Shown here one piece after another: positions 47,364 to 56,148 of a stretch of DNA of 64,000 nucleotides; positions within the stretch are counted from its first letter, which is position 1, and each line of letters starts with the position of its first letter. Made by a program: the position numbers and the translations under genes. The stretch is from Agrobacterium leguminum. GTDB lineage: Bacteria; Pseudomonadota; Alphaproteobacteria; Rhizobiales; Rhizobiaceae. The stretch lies in contig NZ_JADQWB010000003.1 of assembly GCF_015704895.1 (NCBI RefSeq), positions 186,001 to 250,000 of the forward strand. Direction: 5' to 3'. Under the pieces are notes generated by a model. It was not told the origin of the DNA, made no database searches, and saw nothing but the letters and a program-made list of their open reading frames with translations.

Positions 47364-47702
47364 TCAGTCGCCCTGTCCGGGCTCGGCGGAGAAATAAAGC
47401 TCGAGCTTGCCTTCGACACCGTCCATTTCCTTGGCTTCCGGCATCGGGTCGCGCTTGATCGTGATATTAGGCCAGATTGCCGCATATTCGGCATTGAGCT
47501 TCAGCCATTTATCGAGACCCGGCTCCGTATCGGGCTTGATGGCTTCGGCGGGACATTCCGGTTCGCAGACACCGCAATCGATGCACTCGTCGGGATTGAT
47601 CGCGAGGAAATTTTCACCCTCGTAAAAGCAGTCGACGGGGCAGACCTCAACGCAATCGGTATATTTGCAGCGGATGCAATTGTCGGTCACGACATATGTC
47701 AT
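47364..47702 (-). CDS. fdxA: Seven-iron ferredoxin FdxA
   Basis: The 112-residue cytoplasmic electron carrier has Cys9, 12, 17, 21, 25 and Cys40, 43, 46, 50, the pattern of [3Fe-4S][4Fe-4S] ferredoxins such as Azotobacter FdI (offset by one). The C-terminal extension with [20 protein letters not shown] is typical of the alphaproteobacterial FdxA group. ATG at 47702 gives the standard length; the in-frame start at 47750 adds 16 unconserved residues. Its redox partner is not in the window. Confidence 0.94.
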   Translation of the reverse strand: MTYVVTDNCIRCKYTDCVEVCPVDCFYEGENFLAINPDECIDCGVCEPECPAEAIKPDTEPGLDKWLKLNAEYAAIWPNITIKRDPMPEAKEMDGVEGKLELYFSAEPGQGD

Positions 47703-47831
47703 GATGAACTCCAGAATATGCAGGCCGGGTCTGTGGGCTTCGGAACACAAGCCGTCGCCCGGAATTCAGACAGGGCAATTTCGCAAGTGACGTAATGCCT
47801 TTGCTTGCAGATAGCAAGGATAAACAATTCT

Positions 47832-47850
47832 GAAAAACGGGTGCGACCCG
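47832..47850 (-). terminator. Terminator after the S4-domain gene
   Basis: On the minus strand CGGGT and ACCCG (bases 47846-47850 with 47838-47842) form a 5-bp stem with a tight 3-nt loop, followed by TTTTTC. It lies 11 nt after the S4 gene stop and probably ends the helicase-S4 operon. Confidence 0.65.
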
Positions 47851-47860
47851 GAGGTTTATT

Positions 47861-48277
47861 CTAATCTTTGCTTCCGTCGCTGTCAGACAGAAATCTGTCG
47901 AGCGCCCTGCGCTCTTTTTTGGTGGGACGCCCGCTGCCTGGCTGGCGCAACGCCTGCTCGAGAGGTGTCAGCCTGTCGGAAGGTTCCCGCGGCGGCGTCT
48001 CGTCTTCATAGAGAAGTCTGGCTTCGTCATAGGGTCCACGCCGTGTTCCGCCGGACTTGACGACAAGCACCTTGTCCATCCGCTCGAAGCCGATCTCCAG
48101 CCTGTCGCCCGCCTTCACCACATGGCTGGACTGGCGAATGGCAATGCCGTTGACCTTGACGTGGCCCGACTGAATGTAGCTCTGGGCAAGCGAACGGGAT
48201 TTGGCCATGCGGGCAAAGAACAGCCACTTGTCCAGACGCTGACGCGTGCTTTCCAGTGGCTGTTCGCTGCGTCCCAT
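47861..48277 (-). CDS. S4-domain RNA-binding protein, Hsp15-like
   Basis: The 138-residue protein has an S4 domain (about residues 12-75; QRLDKWLFFARMAKSRSLAQ and SGHVKVNGIAIRQSSHVVKA) and a basic tail (GRPTKKERRALDRFL). HslR/Hsp15 proteins recognise stalled 50S subunits carrying peptidyl-tRNA. It follows the Suv3-like helicase by 4 nt on the same strand, so the two RNA-binding proteins are co-transcribed and may act together in RNA turnover or ribosome rescue. That link is inferred. Confidence 0.9.
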   Translation of the reverse strand: MGRSEQPLESTRQRLDKWLFFARMAKSRSLAQSYIQSGHVKVNGIAIRQSSHVVKAGDRLEIGFERMDKVLVVKSGGTRRGPYDEARLLYEDETPPREPSDRLTPLEQALRQPGSGRPTKKERRALDRFLSDSDGSKD

Positions 48278-48281
48278 GGGC

Positions 48282-51200
48282 TTACTTCTTCAGCTGCTCC
48301 TTGAGGGCAGCGAGCTTTGCGAAGGGCGAATCCGGATCGAGCGGCTTTTCCTTGCGCGGCGGCTTGGCTTCGAAGCGCTGCTGACCCTGCGGCTTTCCGC
48401 CACGGTCATTGCGTTCCGGCCGGTCCTTGCGCTCCCCGCGATCGTGACGATCGTTGTTGCGGTTGTTGCTACGGTCGGGACGTCCGCCATCGCGCTTGCG
48501 CTCGCCGTCGCCACTGCGATTGGCAGCTTCGCGGTTTGCACCGTCACGATTGTCGCGACGACCTTCACCGCGACGCTCGCCCTGTTCGCGCGCTCCTTCA
48601 CCACGGCCCTGACCGCGATTGCCGGGACGACGGTTTTCACCACGCTGATTTTCGTTGCGACCACCCGGACGCCACAGAAGAACGGGCTTGGGCTCGGCGG
48701 CCTCAGCGCTTTCCGGCACGGCCTCGGCTACGACAGCCTCTTCGCTGGCAGCTTCCGCAACCGGCGCCTCGACAGCTTCGCCTTCGACAGCAGCCGCCGT
48801 CTCGGACACCTGTTCTTCGGAAGCCGGCTCGTGTTCCTCGGTCTCGACGCTTTCCTCTTCAGCCGTCGCCGCTTCCGCGGCAGCCGGAGCAGAGGCACCG
48901 GCGTGGCTGGCGAGGAAGGCCTGCGCCTCTTCCGCCGTCACCTGATCGGCGCGGTAACCGAGGCCCTTCAGAATTTCTTCCATGTCGTCAAGCGTCGCGC
49001 CGAGAATGGAAAGCATGGCGGTCGTGGTCGTGAAACGGCGACCGTCATAGGCGCCTTCCGGACGCGGCTGCTGACCGGGTTTCCACTGCAGCAGCGGGCG
49101 GATGAGATCGGCCAGGCGCTCTAGAATGTCGATACGCACGGCGCGCTTTCCGAGGAAGCGGAAACCGGCGAGCTTGTAGAACATACGCTCGAAGCTGGCA
49201 TCCGTGACGACCGAGGTACGACCTGCGGCCAGCACCGGAATGAGATCGCCGTAACCCGGCTTGCCGAGACCGTCATTCTTCAAAGCCCAGAGTAGCGTCA
49301 CAAGCTCCGCCGGGGCGGGCTTGAGAAGCGCAGGCAGGAAAACGTGGTAGGCGCCGAAACGCACGCCGTAACGGCGCATGGAGGCGCGCGCATCCTGATC
49401 CAGAGACTTCACGTCTTCGGCAACGTCGCGGCGGAACAGCACGCCAAGATTTTCCACGAGCTGGAACGCCAGACCCTTCGCCAGACCCTGAAGGTCTTCG
49501 GCGCGGGAAATATCGTCCAGCGGCTTCAGCACGGTCGCAATCTGATGATTGACGAAACGCTCGACGCGCGCCAGCGCGTGATCACGGGCATTGCCGTTCA
49601 ACTGCTCGTCGGCAAGCAGGATCACCCGTGGCTTCATGATGTTGTCGCCGGCCGAAAGGCGGGCAACCGGTTCGCCCAACCAGCGAACCAGACCATCGGA
49701 GCTCAAAGCGAGATCGCCATTTCCACTGGCATGCAGACGCGCGGCACGCGCCTCGAATTCGAGCGCGAGCGCCTTCTGCGCCGCAGCCTGCACGGCCTTC
49801 TGATCCGGCCCTTCCATTCCCGGCACCGGCGTGAACCGGAACCCGGCCAACTGGCCGACGTGATGACCTTCTACGAAGACATCACCATTTACACTGATTT
49901 CAGCTTCAAGCATCGCATTCTCTCTCAGGCGCCTCATGAGCACAGATGTCCTGCGATCAACAAAGCGTTTCGTCAACCTTTCATGTAGCGCATCGGACAA
50001 TCGATCCTCGATTTCCCGAGTCTTTTCTTGCCAGTGTGTCGGATCGGCAAGCCATCCTGGGCGGTTCGATACATAAGTCCATGTTCTGATCTGCGCAATC
50101 CTCGCAGACAAGGTATCGATCTCTCCATCCGTCCGGTCGGCGCGACGTACCTGCTCGGCCATGAAATCCTCGTTCACCGCCCCGCGTTTGACGAGGTCGA
50201 AATAGAGCGTGGAGATCAGGTCGGCATGCTGGGCAGGAGCAATACGGCGATAGTCGGGAAGCGCACACGCCTCCCAGAGTTTTTCCACCCGCGAATCGGT
50301 CGTCGTCACATCGATGATCTCGGGATAACGCGACAGATATTCCAGCGCCTGCTGGTCGATTGCCGGCAGGGCGCGCGAAAGTCCCTGGATCGCCGGCGCG
50401 GCATCGAGGCTCAGGCGCAGATTGGCGATGGAGGAAAAATCGAAATTTTTCGTCCGCCACTGCAGAACCTTCACCGCATCGAACTGATGGGTTTCGATCC
50501 GTTCCACCAGCTCGTCATCGAACGGATCGACACGCCCCGTCACGCCGAATGTGCCATCGCGAAGATGGCGGCCGGCGCGGCCGGCGATCTGGCCGATCTC
50601 GCCGGGATTGAGATTGCGGAACTGATAGCCGTCGAATTTGCGATCCTGCGCGAAGGCGACATGGTCGACATCGAGGTTGAGACCCATGCCGATGGCGTCA
50701 GTCGCGACAAGATATTCGACATCGCCGGATTGGTAGAGCCCCACCTGCGCATTGCGCGTGCGCGGCGAAAGCGCGCCCAGCACCACGGCAGCACCACCGC
50801 GCTGGCGGCGCACCAGCTCGGCGATGGCATAGACCTCATCGGCGGAAAAGGCGACAATCGCCGTGCGTTGCGGCAGGCGGGTTATCTTCTTTTGACCCGC
50901 ATAAAAGAGCTGCGACAGGCGCGGGCGTTCCACAACGGTAATTCCCGGCAGCAGTTTTTCGAGGATAGGGCGCATCGTGCCGGCGCCAAGCAGCAGCGTT
51001 TCCTCCCGCCCGCGCAGATGCAGCACCCGGTCGGTGAAGATGTGCCCGCGCTCGAGATCGCCCGCCAGCTGCACCTCGTCGATCGCGACGAAGGCGGCCG
51101 TCGTCTCGCGCGGCATGGCTTCCACCGTGCAGACGGAATATTTGGCTTTGGGCGGTGCGATTTTTTCTTCGCCGGTAATCAGCGCCACATTCGGCGCCCC

Positions 51201-51377
51201 CACCTTTTCAACGAGGCGGGTATAGACCTCCCGCGCCAGAAGACGCAGCGGCAGGCCGATGACACCGCTGCCATGCGCGACCATCCGCTCAATCGCGTAA
51301 TGGGTCTTGCCAGTATTGGTGGGGCCGAGAACGGCCGTGACACCGCGGCCGCTCAGGATCATGGGGCGAAAATTCAA
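48282..51377 (-). CDS. Suv3-like DExH RNA helicase with disordered C-terminal tail
   Basis: The protein is 1031 residues if it starts at TTG (51377) or 1026 from ATG (51362); neither has a clear ribosome site. Helicase motifs are GPTNTGKT (18-25), DEVQ (100-103), ATDAIGMGLNLD and GQIAGRAGRH. The block organisation matches the mitochondrial Suv3/PNPase-partner helicase group found in alphaproteobacteria. After a folded region to about residue 820 comes a 200-residue low-complexity tail. Its first half is acidic (EEESVETEEHEPASEEQ) and its second half is rich in Arg, Gly, Asn and Asp (RGENRRPGNRGQGRGEG and more), like RNA-binding RGG tails. It should unwind RNA with ATP. It is co-transcribed with the S4 protein. 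Confidence 0.9.
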   Translation of the reverse strand: MNFRPMILSGRGVTAVLGPTNTGKTHYAIERMVAHGSGVIGLPLRLLAREVYTRLVEKVGAPNVALITGEEKIAPPKAKYSVCTVEAMPRETTAAFVAIDEVQLAGDLERGHIFTDRVLHLRGREETLLLGAGTMRPILEKLLPGITVVERPRLSQLFYAGQKKITRLPQRTAIVAFSADEVYAIAELVRRQRGGAAVVLGALSPRTRNAQVGLYQSGDVEYLVATDAIGMGLNLDVDHVAFAQDRKFDGYQFRNLNPGEIGQIAGRAGRHLRDGTFGVTGRVDPFDDELVERIETHQFDAVKVLQWRTKNFDFSSIANLRLSLDAAPAIQGLSRALPAIDQQALEYLSRYPEIIDVTTTDSRVEKLWEACALPDYRRIAPAQHADLISTLYFDLVKRGAVNEDFMAEQVRRADRTDGEIDTLSARIAQIRTWTYVSNRPGWLADPTHWQEKTREIEDRLSDALHERLTKRFVDRRTSVLMRRLRENAMLEAEISVNGDVFVEGHHVGQLAGFRFTPVPGMEGPDQKAVQAAAQKALALEFEARAARLHASGNGDLALSSDGLVRWLGEPVARLSAGDNIMKPRVILLADEQLNGNARDHALARVERFVNHQIATVLKPLDDISRAEDLQGLAKGLAFQLVENLGVLFRRDVAEDVKSLDQDARASMRRYGVRFGAYHVFLPALLKPAPAELVTLLWALKNDGLGKPGYGDLIPVLAAGRTSVVTDASFERMFYKLAGFRFLGKRAVRIDILERLADLIRPLLQWKPGQQPRPEGAYDGRRFTTTTAMLSILGATLDDMEEILKGLGYRADQVTAEEAQAFLASHAGASAPAAAEAATAEEESVETEEHEPASEEQVSETAAAVEGEAVEAPVAEAASEEAVVAEAVPESAEAAEPKPVLLWRPGGRNENQRGENRRPGNRGQGRGEGAREQGERRGEGRRDNRDGANREAANRSGDGERKRDGGRPDRSNNRNNDRHDRGERKDRPERNDRGGKPQGQQRFEAKPPRKEKPLDPDSPFAKLAALKEQLKK

Positions 51378-51533
51378 CGTACTATCCGCGAATCGACTTC
51401 ATCTGCTTGCCGTGCGCCCGGCATCACCGATACGGGCCTCACGCACCACACATGGCAACGCCCGCTGACAAAGGCAATAGGCCTCACCCGCAAAGTGGCG
51501 CAGGGCGACCTGTCGACGGAATTTTCCGTTCAG

Positions 51534-51549
51534 ATTCAACCAGTTGAAT
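51534..51549. repeat. Exact inverted repeat with 2-nt centre
   Basis: ATTCAAC (51534-51540) and GTTGAAT (51543-51549) are exact reverse complements. The tight spacing suits a dimeric DNA-binding protein. It lies about 155 nt upstream of the helicase start. Confidence 0.7.
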
Positions 51550-51721
51550 AAACAAAAAGAATCCGGCGAAAATGAAATCGATTCGGCAGCGGAACAGTCT
51601 GCGAACGAATCGAATACGAATCGCTGACTCGATGGGATTCAGCTTTTGTTCTCCGCAATATCTGGTTGGCGATGGCGCAGACCATACCAGATTATGAATC
51701 CGGATAAGTCCTTGGCCGGAT

Positions 51722-51742
51722 TCGGCTTTACGGTAAAGCCGA
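51722..51742. repeat. Exact 10-bp inverted repeat with 1-nt centre
   Basis: TCGGCTTTAC (51722-51731) and GTAAAGCCGA (51733-51742) are exact reverse complements around a single G. No T run follows on either strand, so it is not an obvious terminator of the UbiH-like gene. Confidence 0.75.
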
Positions 51743-51818
51743 CGGGCGGAAAATCCCGGAATCGGCTGTCAAGCGGCAATCCCGGAAAAGCCGATCCGAA
51801 AGATGACGAAGGGTCGGG

Positions 51819-53033
51819 TCAGAGCGCCTCGCCGGCAAGCAGACGCGGCGCATTAGCATCCGTCGTTCCGGCGGCCTGACCGATGAAATAGGATTTGAGA
51901 CCCGGCAAACGATCCACCACGCCGAGACCGAAATCACGCATGATACGGATAGGGCCAATATCGTTGGAGAAAAGCCGGTTCAGCACATCCGTCGTCACGC
52001 CCATCCGCAACGTGTCGAAACGCCGCCAGGACTGGTAACGCTCCAGAACGTTGAGTGAGCCGATATCGAGGCCGAGCCGGTCGGCCTCGACCACGGTTTC
52101 GGCGAGAGCCGCCACGTCCTTGAAGCCAAGATTGAGGCCCTGCCCGGAAATCGGGTGAATGCCGTGCGCCGCATCGCCCGCAAGCGCGAAACGCGGTGCA
52201 ACGAAAGAGCGCGCCAGCGTCAGACCCAATGGGAAGGCGCGGCGGGGACCGACCGGACGAAGAGGACCGAGCTTGTGACCGAACCGGCGCTCCAGTTCTT
52301 CCTCGAACACCAGATCGTCGGAAGCTACCAGCCTGTCGGCATCGGCCGTGCGTTCGGTCCAGACGAGTGAAGAACGGTTTCCCTTCAGCGGCAGGATGGC
52401 GAAGGGGCCGGATGGCAGGAAATGCTCCTCGGCGCAGCCCTCATGCGGCCGCTCATGCTCAACCGTCGTCACGATACCGGACTGATCGTAAGCCCAGTGC
52501 ACGGTCTTGATACCGGCCATGTCCCTGAGTGCGGAGCGAACGCCGTCACAGGCAATCAGCAATCGCGCTTCGAGCGTCGACCCGTCGGAAAGGCGAATGG
52601 CCGTCGACTGGGGACCCGCGGTAAAATCGGAAACACTGAGACCGTGACGGATTTTTATGCCAAGGCGCTCGCACAGGCCTCGCAATGCGCCCACCAGAGC
52701 GACGTTCGGAACCATATGGGCAAACGGCCTGCCTTCTTCCACGGCGCCGTCGAAAGTCAGGAACACGGGACGCACCGGATCGGCGGTCTTCGAATCGGTG
52801 ACGATCATCTTGTGTATCGGCTGGGCTTCCGGCTCGATTTCGTTCCATATGCCGAAAACATCGAGCATCCGGGTGGCTGCCGCAATAATGGCGGAAGCGC
52901 GAACGTCCTTCGACCAGACATCCTCGGGAGAGGCCTCAACCACCTGTACATCAAGATGCGGGGCCGCCTGCTTGATTGCGACAGCAACGGAAAGACCGAC
53001 ATATCCGCCGCCTGCCACCACTACGTCCAGCAT
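51819..53033 (-). CDS. UbiH/UbiF/VisC-family FAD monooxygenase (ubiquinone hydroxylase)
   Basis: The 404-residue flavoprotein has the N-terminal dinucleotide fold (VVVAGGGYVGLSVAVAI, about 4-20), the family DG motif near ACDGVRSALRD, and the GD motif FALAGDAAHGIHPISGQGLN. These define aromatic-ring hydroxylases of ubiquinone synthesis. Start at 53033 (MLDVVVAGGG) follows GAGGAGAA at 6-nt spacing; the in-frame ATG at 53084 does not. It is divergent from tesB. Which ring position it hydroxylates cannot be told from sequence, as alphaproteobacterial members vary (UbiL, UbiM, UbiH types). Confidence 0.88.
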   Translation of the reverse strand: MLDVVVAGGGYVGLSVAVAIKQAAPHLDVQVVEASPEDVWSKDVRASAIIAAATRMLDVFGIWNEIEPEAQPIHKMIVTDSKTADPVRPVFLTFDGAVEEGRPFAHMVPNVALVGALRGLCERLGIKIRHGLSVSDFTAGPQSTAIRLSDGSTLEARLLIACDGVRSALRDMAGIKTVHWAYDQSGIVTTVEHERPHEGCAEEHFLPSGPFAILPLKGNRSSLVWTERTADADRLVASDDLVFEEELERRFGHKLGPLRPVGPRRAFPLGLTLARSFVAPRFALAGDAAHGIHPISGQGLNLGFKDVAALAETVVEADRLGLDIGSLNVLERYQSWRRFDTLRMGVTTDVLNRLFSNDIGPIRIMRDFGLGVVDRLPGLKSYFIGQAAGTTDANAPRLLAGEAL

Positions 53034-53119
53034 CGCGCTTCTCCTCAAATCTTGTGCACGCATCATCGGCGCACTATAGACCATGTGACGTCTTCCTACA
53101 GCCGGAGCAGGCCGAAAAA

Positions 53120-54004
53120 ATGTCGCATCCCTCGCAAACGTCAGACCCGATGGCCAATCTCATCGCCACACTCGATCTTGAGAAGCTGGAAGAGAACCTG
53201 TTCCGGGGCGAAAGCCCGCAGATCGGCTGGCAGCGGGTTTTCGGCGGCCAGGTCATCGCGCAGGCCCTGATCGCCGCGCAGCGGACCGTGGATAACGACC
53301 GTTTCGTGCATTCGCTGCATGCCTATTTCATGCGCCCCGGCGATCCGCTGGTGCCAATCGTCTACCAGGTGGAACGCATCCGCGACGGCGCGAGCTTCTG
53401 CACACGCCGGGTGGTCGCCATCCAGCATGGCAAGGCCATTTTTTCCATGTCGGCCTCGTTTCAGATATTCGAGGATGGTTTCGACCATCAGATCAAAATG
53501 CCTGACGTGACGCCGCCTGAAAAACTGATGAGCGAGGAGCAGATGCAGGCAGCCTTTCTTGCCAAGGCGCCTGCCTCTATCCGCAAATACTGGAGCAACA
53601 AGCGGCCGATAGAGATACGGCCGGTATCGCTGACCCACTATATCTCCAAGGAAAAACTCGAACCGCAGCAGGATATCTGGGTCCGCGCCGTCGGCTATGT
53701 GCCTGATGATCCGCGCCTGCAATCGGCCATTCTCGCCTATCTGTCGGATATGACCCTGCTCGACACCTCGCTCTACGCCCATGGCACGACCATCTTCGAT
53801 CCGTCCATTCAGGTGGCGAGCCTCGACCACGCCATGTGGTTCCACCGCCCCTGCCGGCTGGACGACTGGCTGCTCTACACACAGGACAGCCCCAGCGCTT
53901 CCGGCGCACGCGGTTTGACCCGTGGCAATATTTTCACCAGACAGGGTGAACTGGTCGCCTCCGTGGCGCAGGAGGGTTTGATCCGCAAAAGGGCAAATGA
54001 TTAA
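53120..54004 (+). CDS. tesB: Acyl-CoA thioesterase II
   Basis: The 294-residue double-hotdog enzyme hydrolyses medium and long-chain acyl-CoAs. The N-terminal hotdog contains LFRGESPQIGWQRVFGGQVI and HAYFMRPGDP. The C-terminal hotdog has YLSDMTLLDTSL with the active-site Asp, SLDHAMWFHRP, and the Gln/Thr-bearing RGLTRGNIFTRQGELVASV. The start at 53120 is preceded by GGAGCAGG. It lies ahead of glnK-amtB on the same strand, a neighbourhood seen in other rhizobia, but a sigma-54-type element in between suggests separate control. Confidence 0.93.
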   Translation: MSHPSQTSDPMANLIATLDLEKLEENLFRGESPQIGWQRVFGGQVIAQALIAAQRTVDNDRFVHSLHAYFMRPGDPLVPIVYQVERIRDGASFCTRRVVAIQHGKAIFSMSASFQIFEDGFDHQIKMPDVTPPEKLMSEEQMQAAFLAKAPASIRKYWSNKRPIEIRPVSLTHYISKEKLEPQQDIWVRAVGYVPDDPRLQSAILAYLSDMTLLDTSLYAHGTTIFDPSIQVASLDHAMWFHRPCRLDDWLLYTQDSPSASGARGLTRGNIFTRQGELVASVAQEGLIRKRAND

Positions 54005-54006
54005 AT

Positions 54007-54034
54007 AATGTGCTTTTTTTGAAAATCGCACATT
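54007..54034. repeat. Inverted repeat after tesB
   Basis: AATGTGC (54007-54013) and GCACATT (54028-54034) are exact reverse complements separated by 14 nt. The T run lies inside the loop, so it is not a terminator. It sits about 90 nt upstream of the sigma-54-like element, where an activator might bind. Confidence 0.5.
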
Positions 54035-54126
54035 TAATAGACGCAAATTTTGGCGACAAATGCCCCTTTTTCAGACGCCCTTCATATAAGTTTTATATTT
54101 CAATACGTTAGATACACACTCAAAAC

Positions 54127-54141
54127 TGGCACGCCCTTTGA
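54127..54141 (+). promoter_or_regulatory. Sigma-54-like promoter upstream of glnK-amtB
   Basis: TGGCACG-CCCT-TTGA matches the -24/-12 consensus TGGCACG-N4-TTGC at all fixed positions but the last. It lies 88 nt before the glnK ATG. Nitrogen-controlled sigma-54/NtrC promoters ahead of glnK-amtB are well established in proteobacteria. Confidence 0.55.
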
Positions 54142-54168
54142 ATGTATGTCCGCAGTCGCTGTTACTGA

Positions 54169-54567
<399 letters not shown>

Positions 54568-54596
54568 AGCACGGCTGACAGGGGAGTTTTCTAGCT

Positions 54597-55943
54597 ATGC
54601 AACTCAACAAGTTTTCAACGCTCGGCAAGCTGGGCGCCGCAGCGGCGGCCCTGATGGCTCCGGCCATCGCCTTTGCCCAGGATGCCGCGCCGGCAGCAGC
54701 CGCAGCGCCCGTTCCGGAAAAAGCCGACACCGCATTCATGTATGTCGCGACGATCCTCGTGCTTTTCATGATCATTCCGGGCCTGGCCCTGTTTTACGGC
54801 GGTCTCGTCCGCACAAAGAACATGCTCTCCGTTCTCATGCAGTGCACGGTCGTCGGCGCAGTCATGATGCTCGTCTGGGTAATCTACGGTTACTCCTTCG
54901 CCTTTGGCGGCGGCACCGGCCCTTATTTCGGCGGTTTCGGCAAGCTGTTCCTGTCGGGCGTTTCGCTTGACAGCACCTCGGCAACCTTCTCTGAGGGCGT
55001 CGTGATCTACGAATACACCTTCATCGCCTTCCAGATGACATTCGCGGCCATCACGCCGGCGCTGATCATCGGCGCCTTCGCAGAACGCGTCAAATTCTCC
55101 GCCGTCATCCTCTTCACCATCCTGTGGGCCACCTTCGTCTATTTCCCGATCGCTCACATGGTCTGGGATGCAAACGGCCTGATCTTCGGCATGGGCGCTC
55201 TCGACTTCGCCGGCGGCACCGTCGTTCACATCAATGCCGGTATCGCAGGCCTGATCGGCGCGATCATGGTCGGCAAGCGTACCGGCTTCGGCAAGGACAT
55301 GATGGCCCCCCACTCGATGACGCTGACCCTCGTCGGTGCAGCCATGCTGTGGTTCGGCTGGTTCGGCTTCAACGCCGGCTCCAACCTCGAAGCTTCGGGC
55401 GGTGCGGTTCTCGCAACCATGAACACCTTCCTCGCAACCGCAGCCGCCATCGTTTCCTGGTCGCTAGTTGAAAGCTTCACCCGCGGCAAGGCCTCCATGC
55501 TGGGCGCCGCTTCGGGCATGATCGCCGGTCTCGTCGCCGTCACCCCCGCCGCCGGCTCCGTCGGCCCGATGGGCGCCATCGTTCTCGGCCTCATCGTCTC
55601 GCCGATCTGCTACTTCTTCGTCTCCGTGGTGAAGAACAAGTTCGGTTATGACGACACCGCCGACGTCTTCGGCGTCCACGGCATTGGCGGCATCATCGGC
55701 GCTCTCGGCACCGGCATCTTCACCTCGCCGCTGCTTGGCGGCACGGGCAAGGAAGACTTCTCCATCGCCTCGCAGCTCTGGACGCAGTTCGTCGCCGTCG
55801 CCATCACCATCGTCTGGTGCGCCATCGTCTCCGCGATCCTCTACAAGATCGTCGACGTGATCGTCGGTCTGCGGGTTCCGGTCGAAGCCGAACGCGAAGG
55901 TCTCGACCTAGCAACCCATGGCGAAGCCGCCTACCACTCCTGA
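54597..55943 (+). CDS. amtB: Ammonium transporter
   Basis: The 448-residue protein starts with a signal sequence (cleavage likely after AIAFA, about residue 27) and then 11 membrane helices. The twin histidines lie in FAGGTVVHINAG and DVFGVHGIGG, and the external site region in FYGGLVRTKNMLS. It conducts ammonium under nitrogen limitation and is blocked by GlnK when nitrogen is plentiful. A strong terminator follows. Confidence 0.97.
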   Translation: MQLNKFSTLGKLGAAAAALMAPAIAFAQDAAPAAAAAPVPEKADTAFMYVATILVLFMIIPGLALFYGGLVRTKNMLSVLMQCTVVGAVMMLVWVIYGYSFAFGGGTGPYFGGFGKLFLSGVSLDSTSATFSEGVVIYEYTFIAFQMTFAAITPALIIGAFAERVKFSAVILFTILWATFVYFPIAHMVWDANGLIFGMGALDFAGGTVVHINAGIAGLIGAIMVGKRTGFGKDMMAPHSMTLTLVGAAMLWFGWFGFNAGSNLEASGGAVLATMNTFLATAAAIVSWSLVESFTRGKASMLGAASGMIAGLVAVTPAAGSVGPMGAIVLGLIVSPICYFFVSVVKNKFGYDDTADVFGVHGIGGIIGALGTGIFTSPLLGGTGKEDFSIASQLWTQFVAVAITIVWCAIVSAILYKIVDVIVGLRVPVEAEREGLDLATHGEAAYHS

Positions 55944-55982
55944 TATCCGGGAAAAGGGGTTCTCCATCCCCTCTCCCAAAAG

Positions 55983-56012
55983 AAGGCCCGCTCCGGCGGG
56001 CCTTTTTCTTTG
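55983..56012 (+). terminator. Terminator after amtB
   Basis: AGGCCCGC (55984-55991) pairs with GCGGGCCT (55996-56003) around TCCG, followed by TTTTTCTTTG. Confidence 0.92.
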
Positions 56013-56046
56013 CCGTAAATCCGAAGCGCTTCAAAAAACCGCATGG

Positions 56047-56062
56047 TTAACACGACATTAAC
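56047..56062 (+). promoter_or_regulatory. CtrA-type binding site upstream of ftsK
   Basis: TTAACACGACATTAAC fits the CtrA consensus TTAA-N7-TTAAC exactly. It is also the core of a longer inverted repeat, TGGTTAA (56044-56050) and TTAACCA (56058-56064). It lies 87 nt before the ftsK start. CtrA is the master cell-cycle regulator of this bacterial class. Confidence 0.65.
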
Positions 56063-56148
56063 CAGCAAGCGGTTAGTTTTCCCTGTCAATCCGGGATCAG
56101 GTCTCCTGCCGGATCTTGCCGAAACCATAAAACGACGGGTTCAGGGAC

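Larger units (their letters stand above)
51378..51818. other. 441-bp intergenic region rich in GANTC sites and palindromes
   Basis: This gap lies upstream of the helicase gene and downstream of the UbiH-like gene, both on the minus strand. Within 51533-51763 it holds ten GANTC sequences (starts 51533, 51559, 51580, 51607, 51618, 51626, 51636, 51696, 51719, 51759). It also holds the palindromes ATTCAAC-CA-GTTGAAT (51534-51549) and TCGGCTTTAC-G-GTAAAGCCGA (51722-51742). A weak forward frame at 51646-51879 has no family likeness. The helicase promoter should be here. Confidence 0.6.

Noticed and set aside
51646..51879. 77-residue forward frame in the GANTC-rich gap
   Set aside because: It overlaps the end of the UbiH-like gene, has no clear ribosome site and contains the palindrome.
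54014..54020. Run of seven T after tesB as a terminator
   Set aside because: The T run lies inside the loop of the flanking inverted repeat, not after a hairpin.
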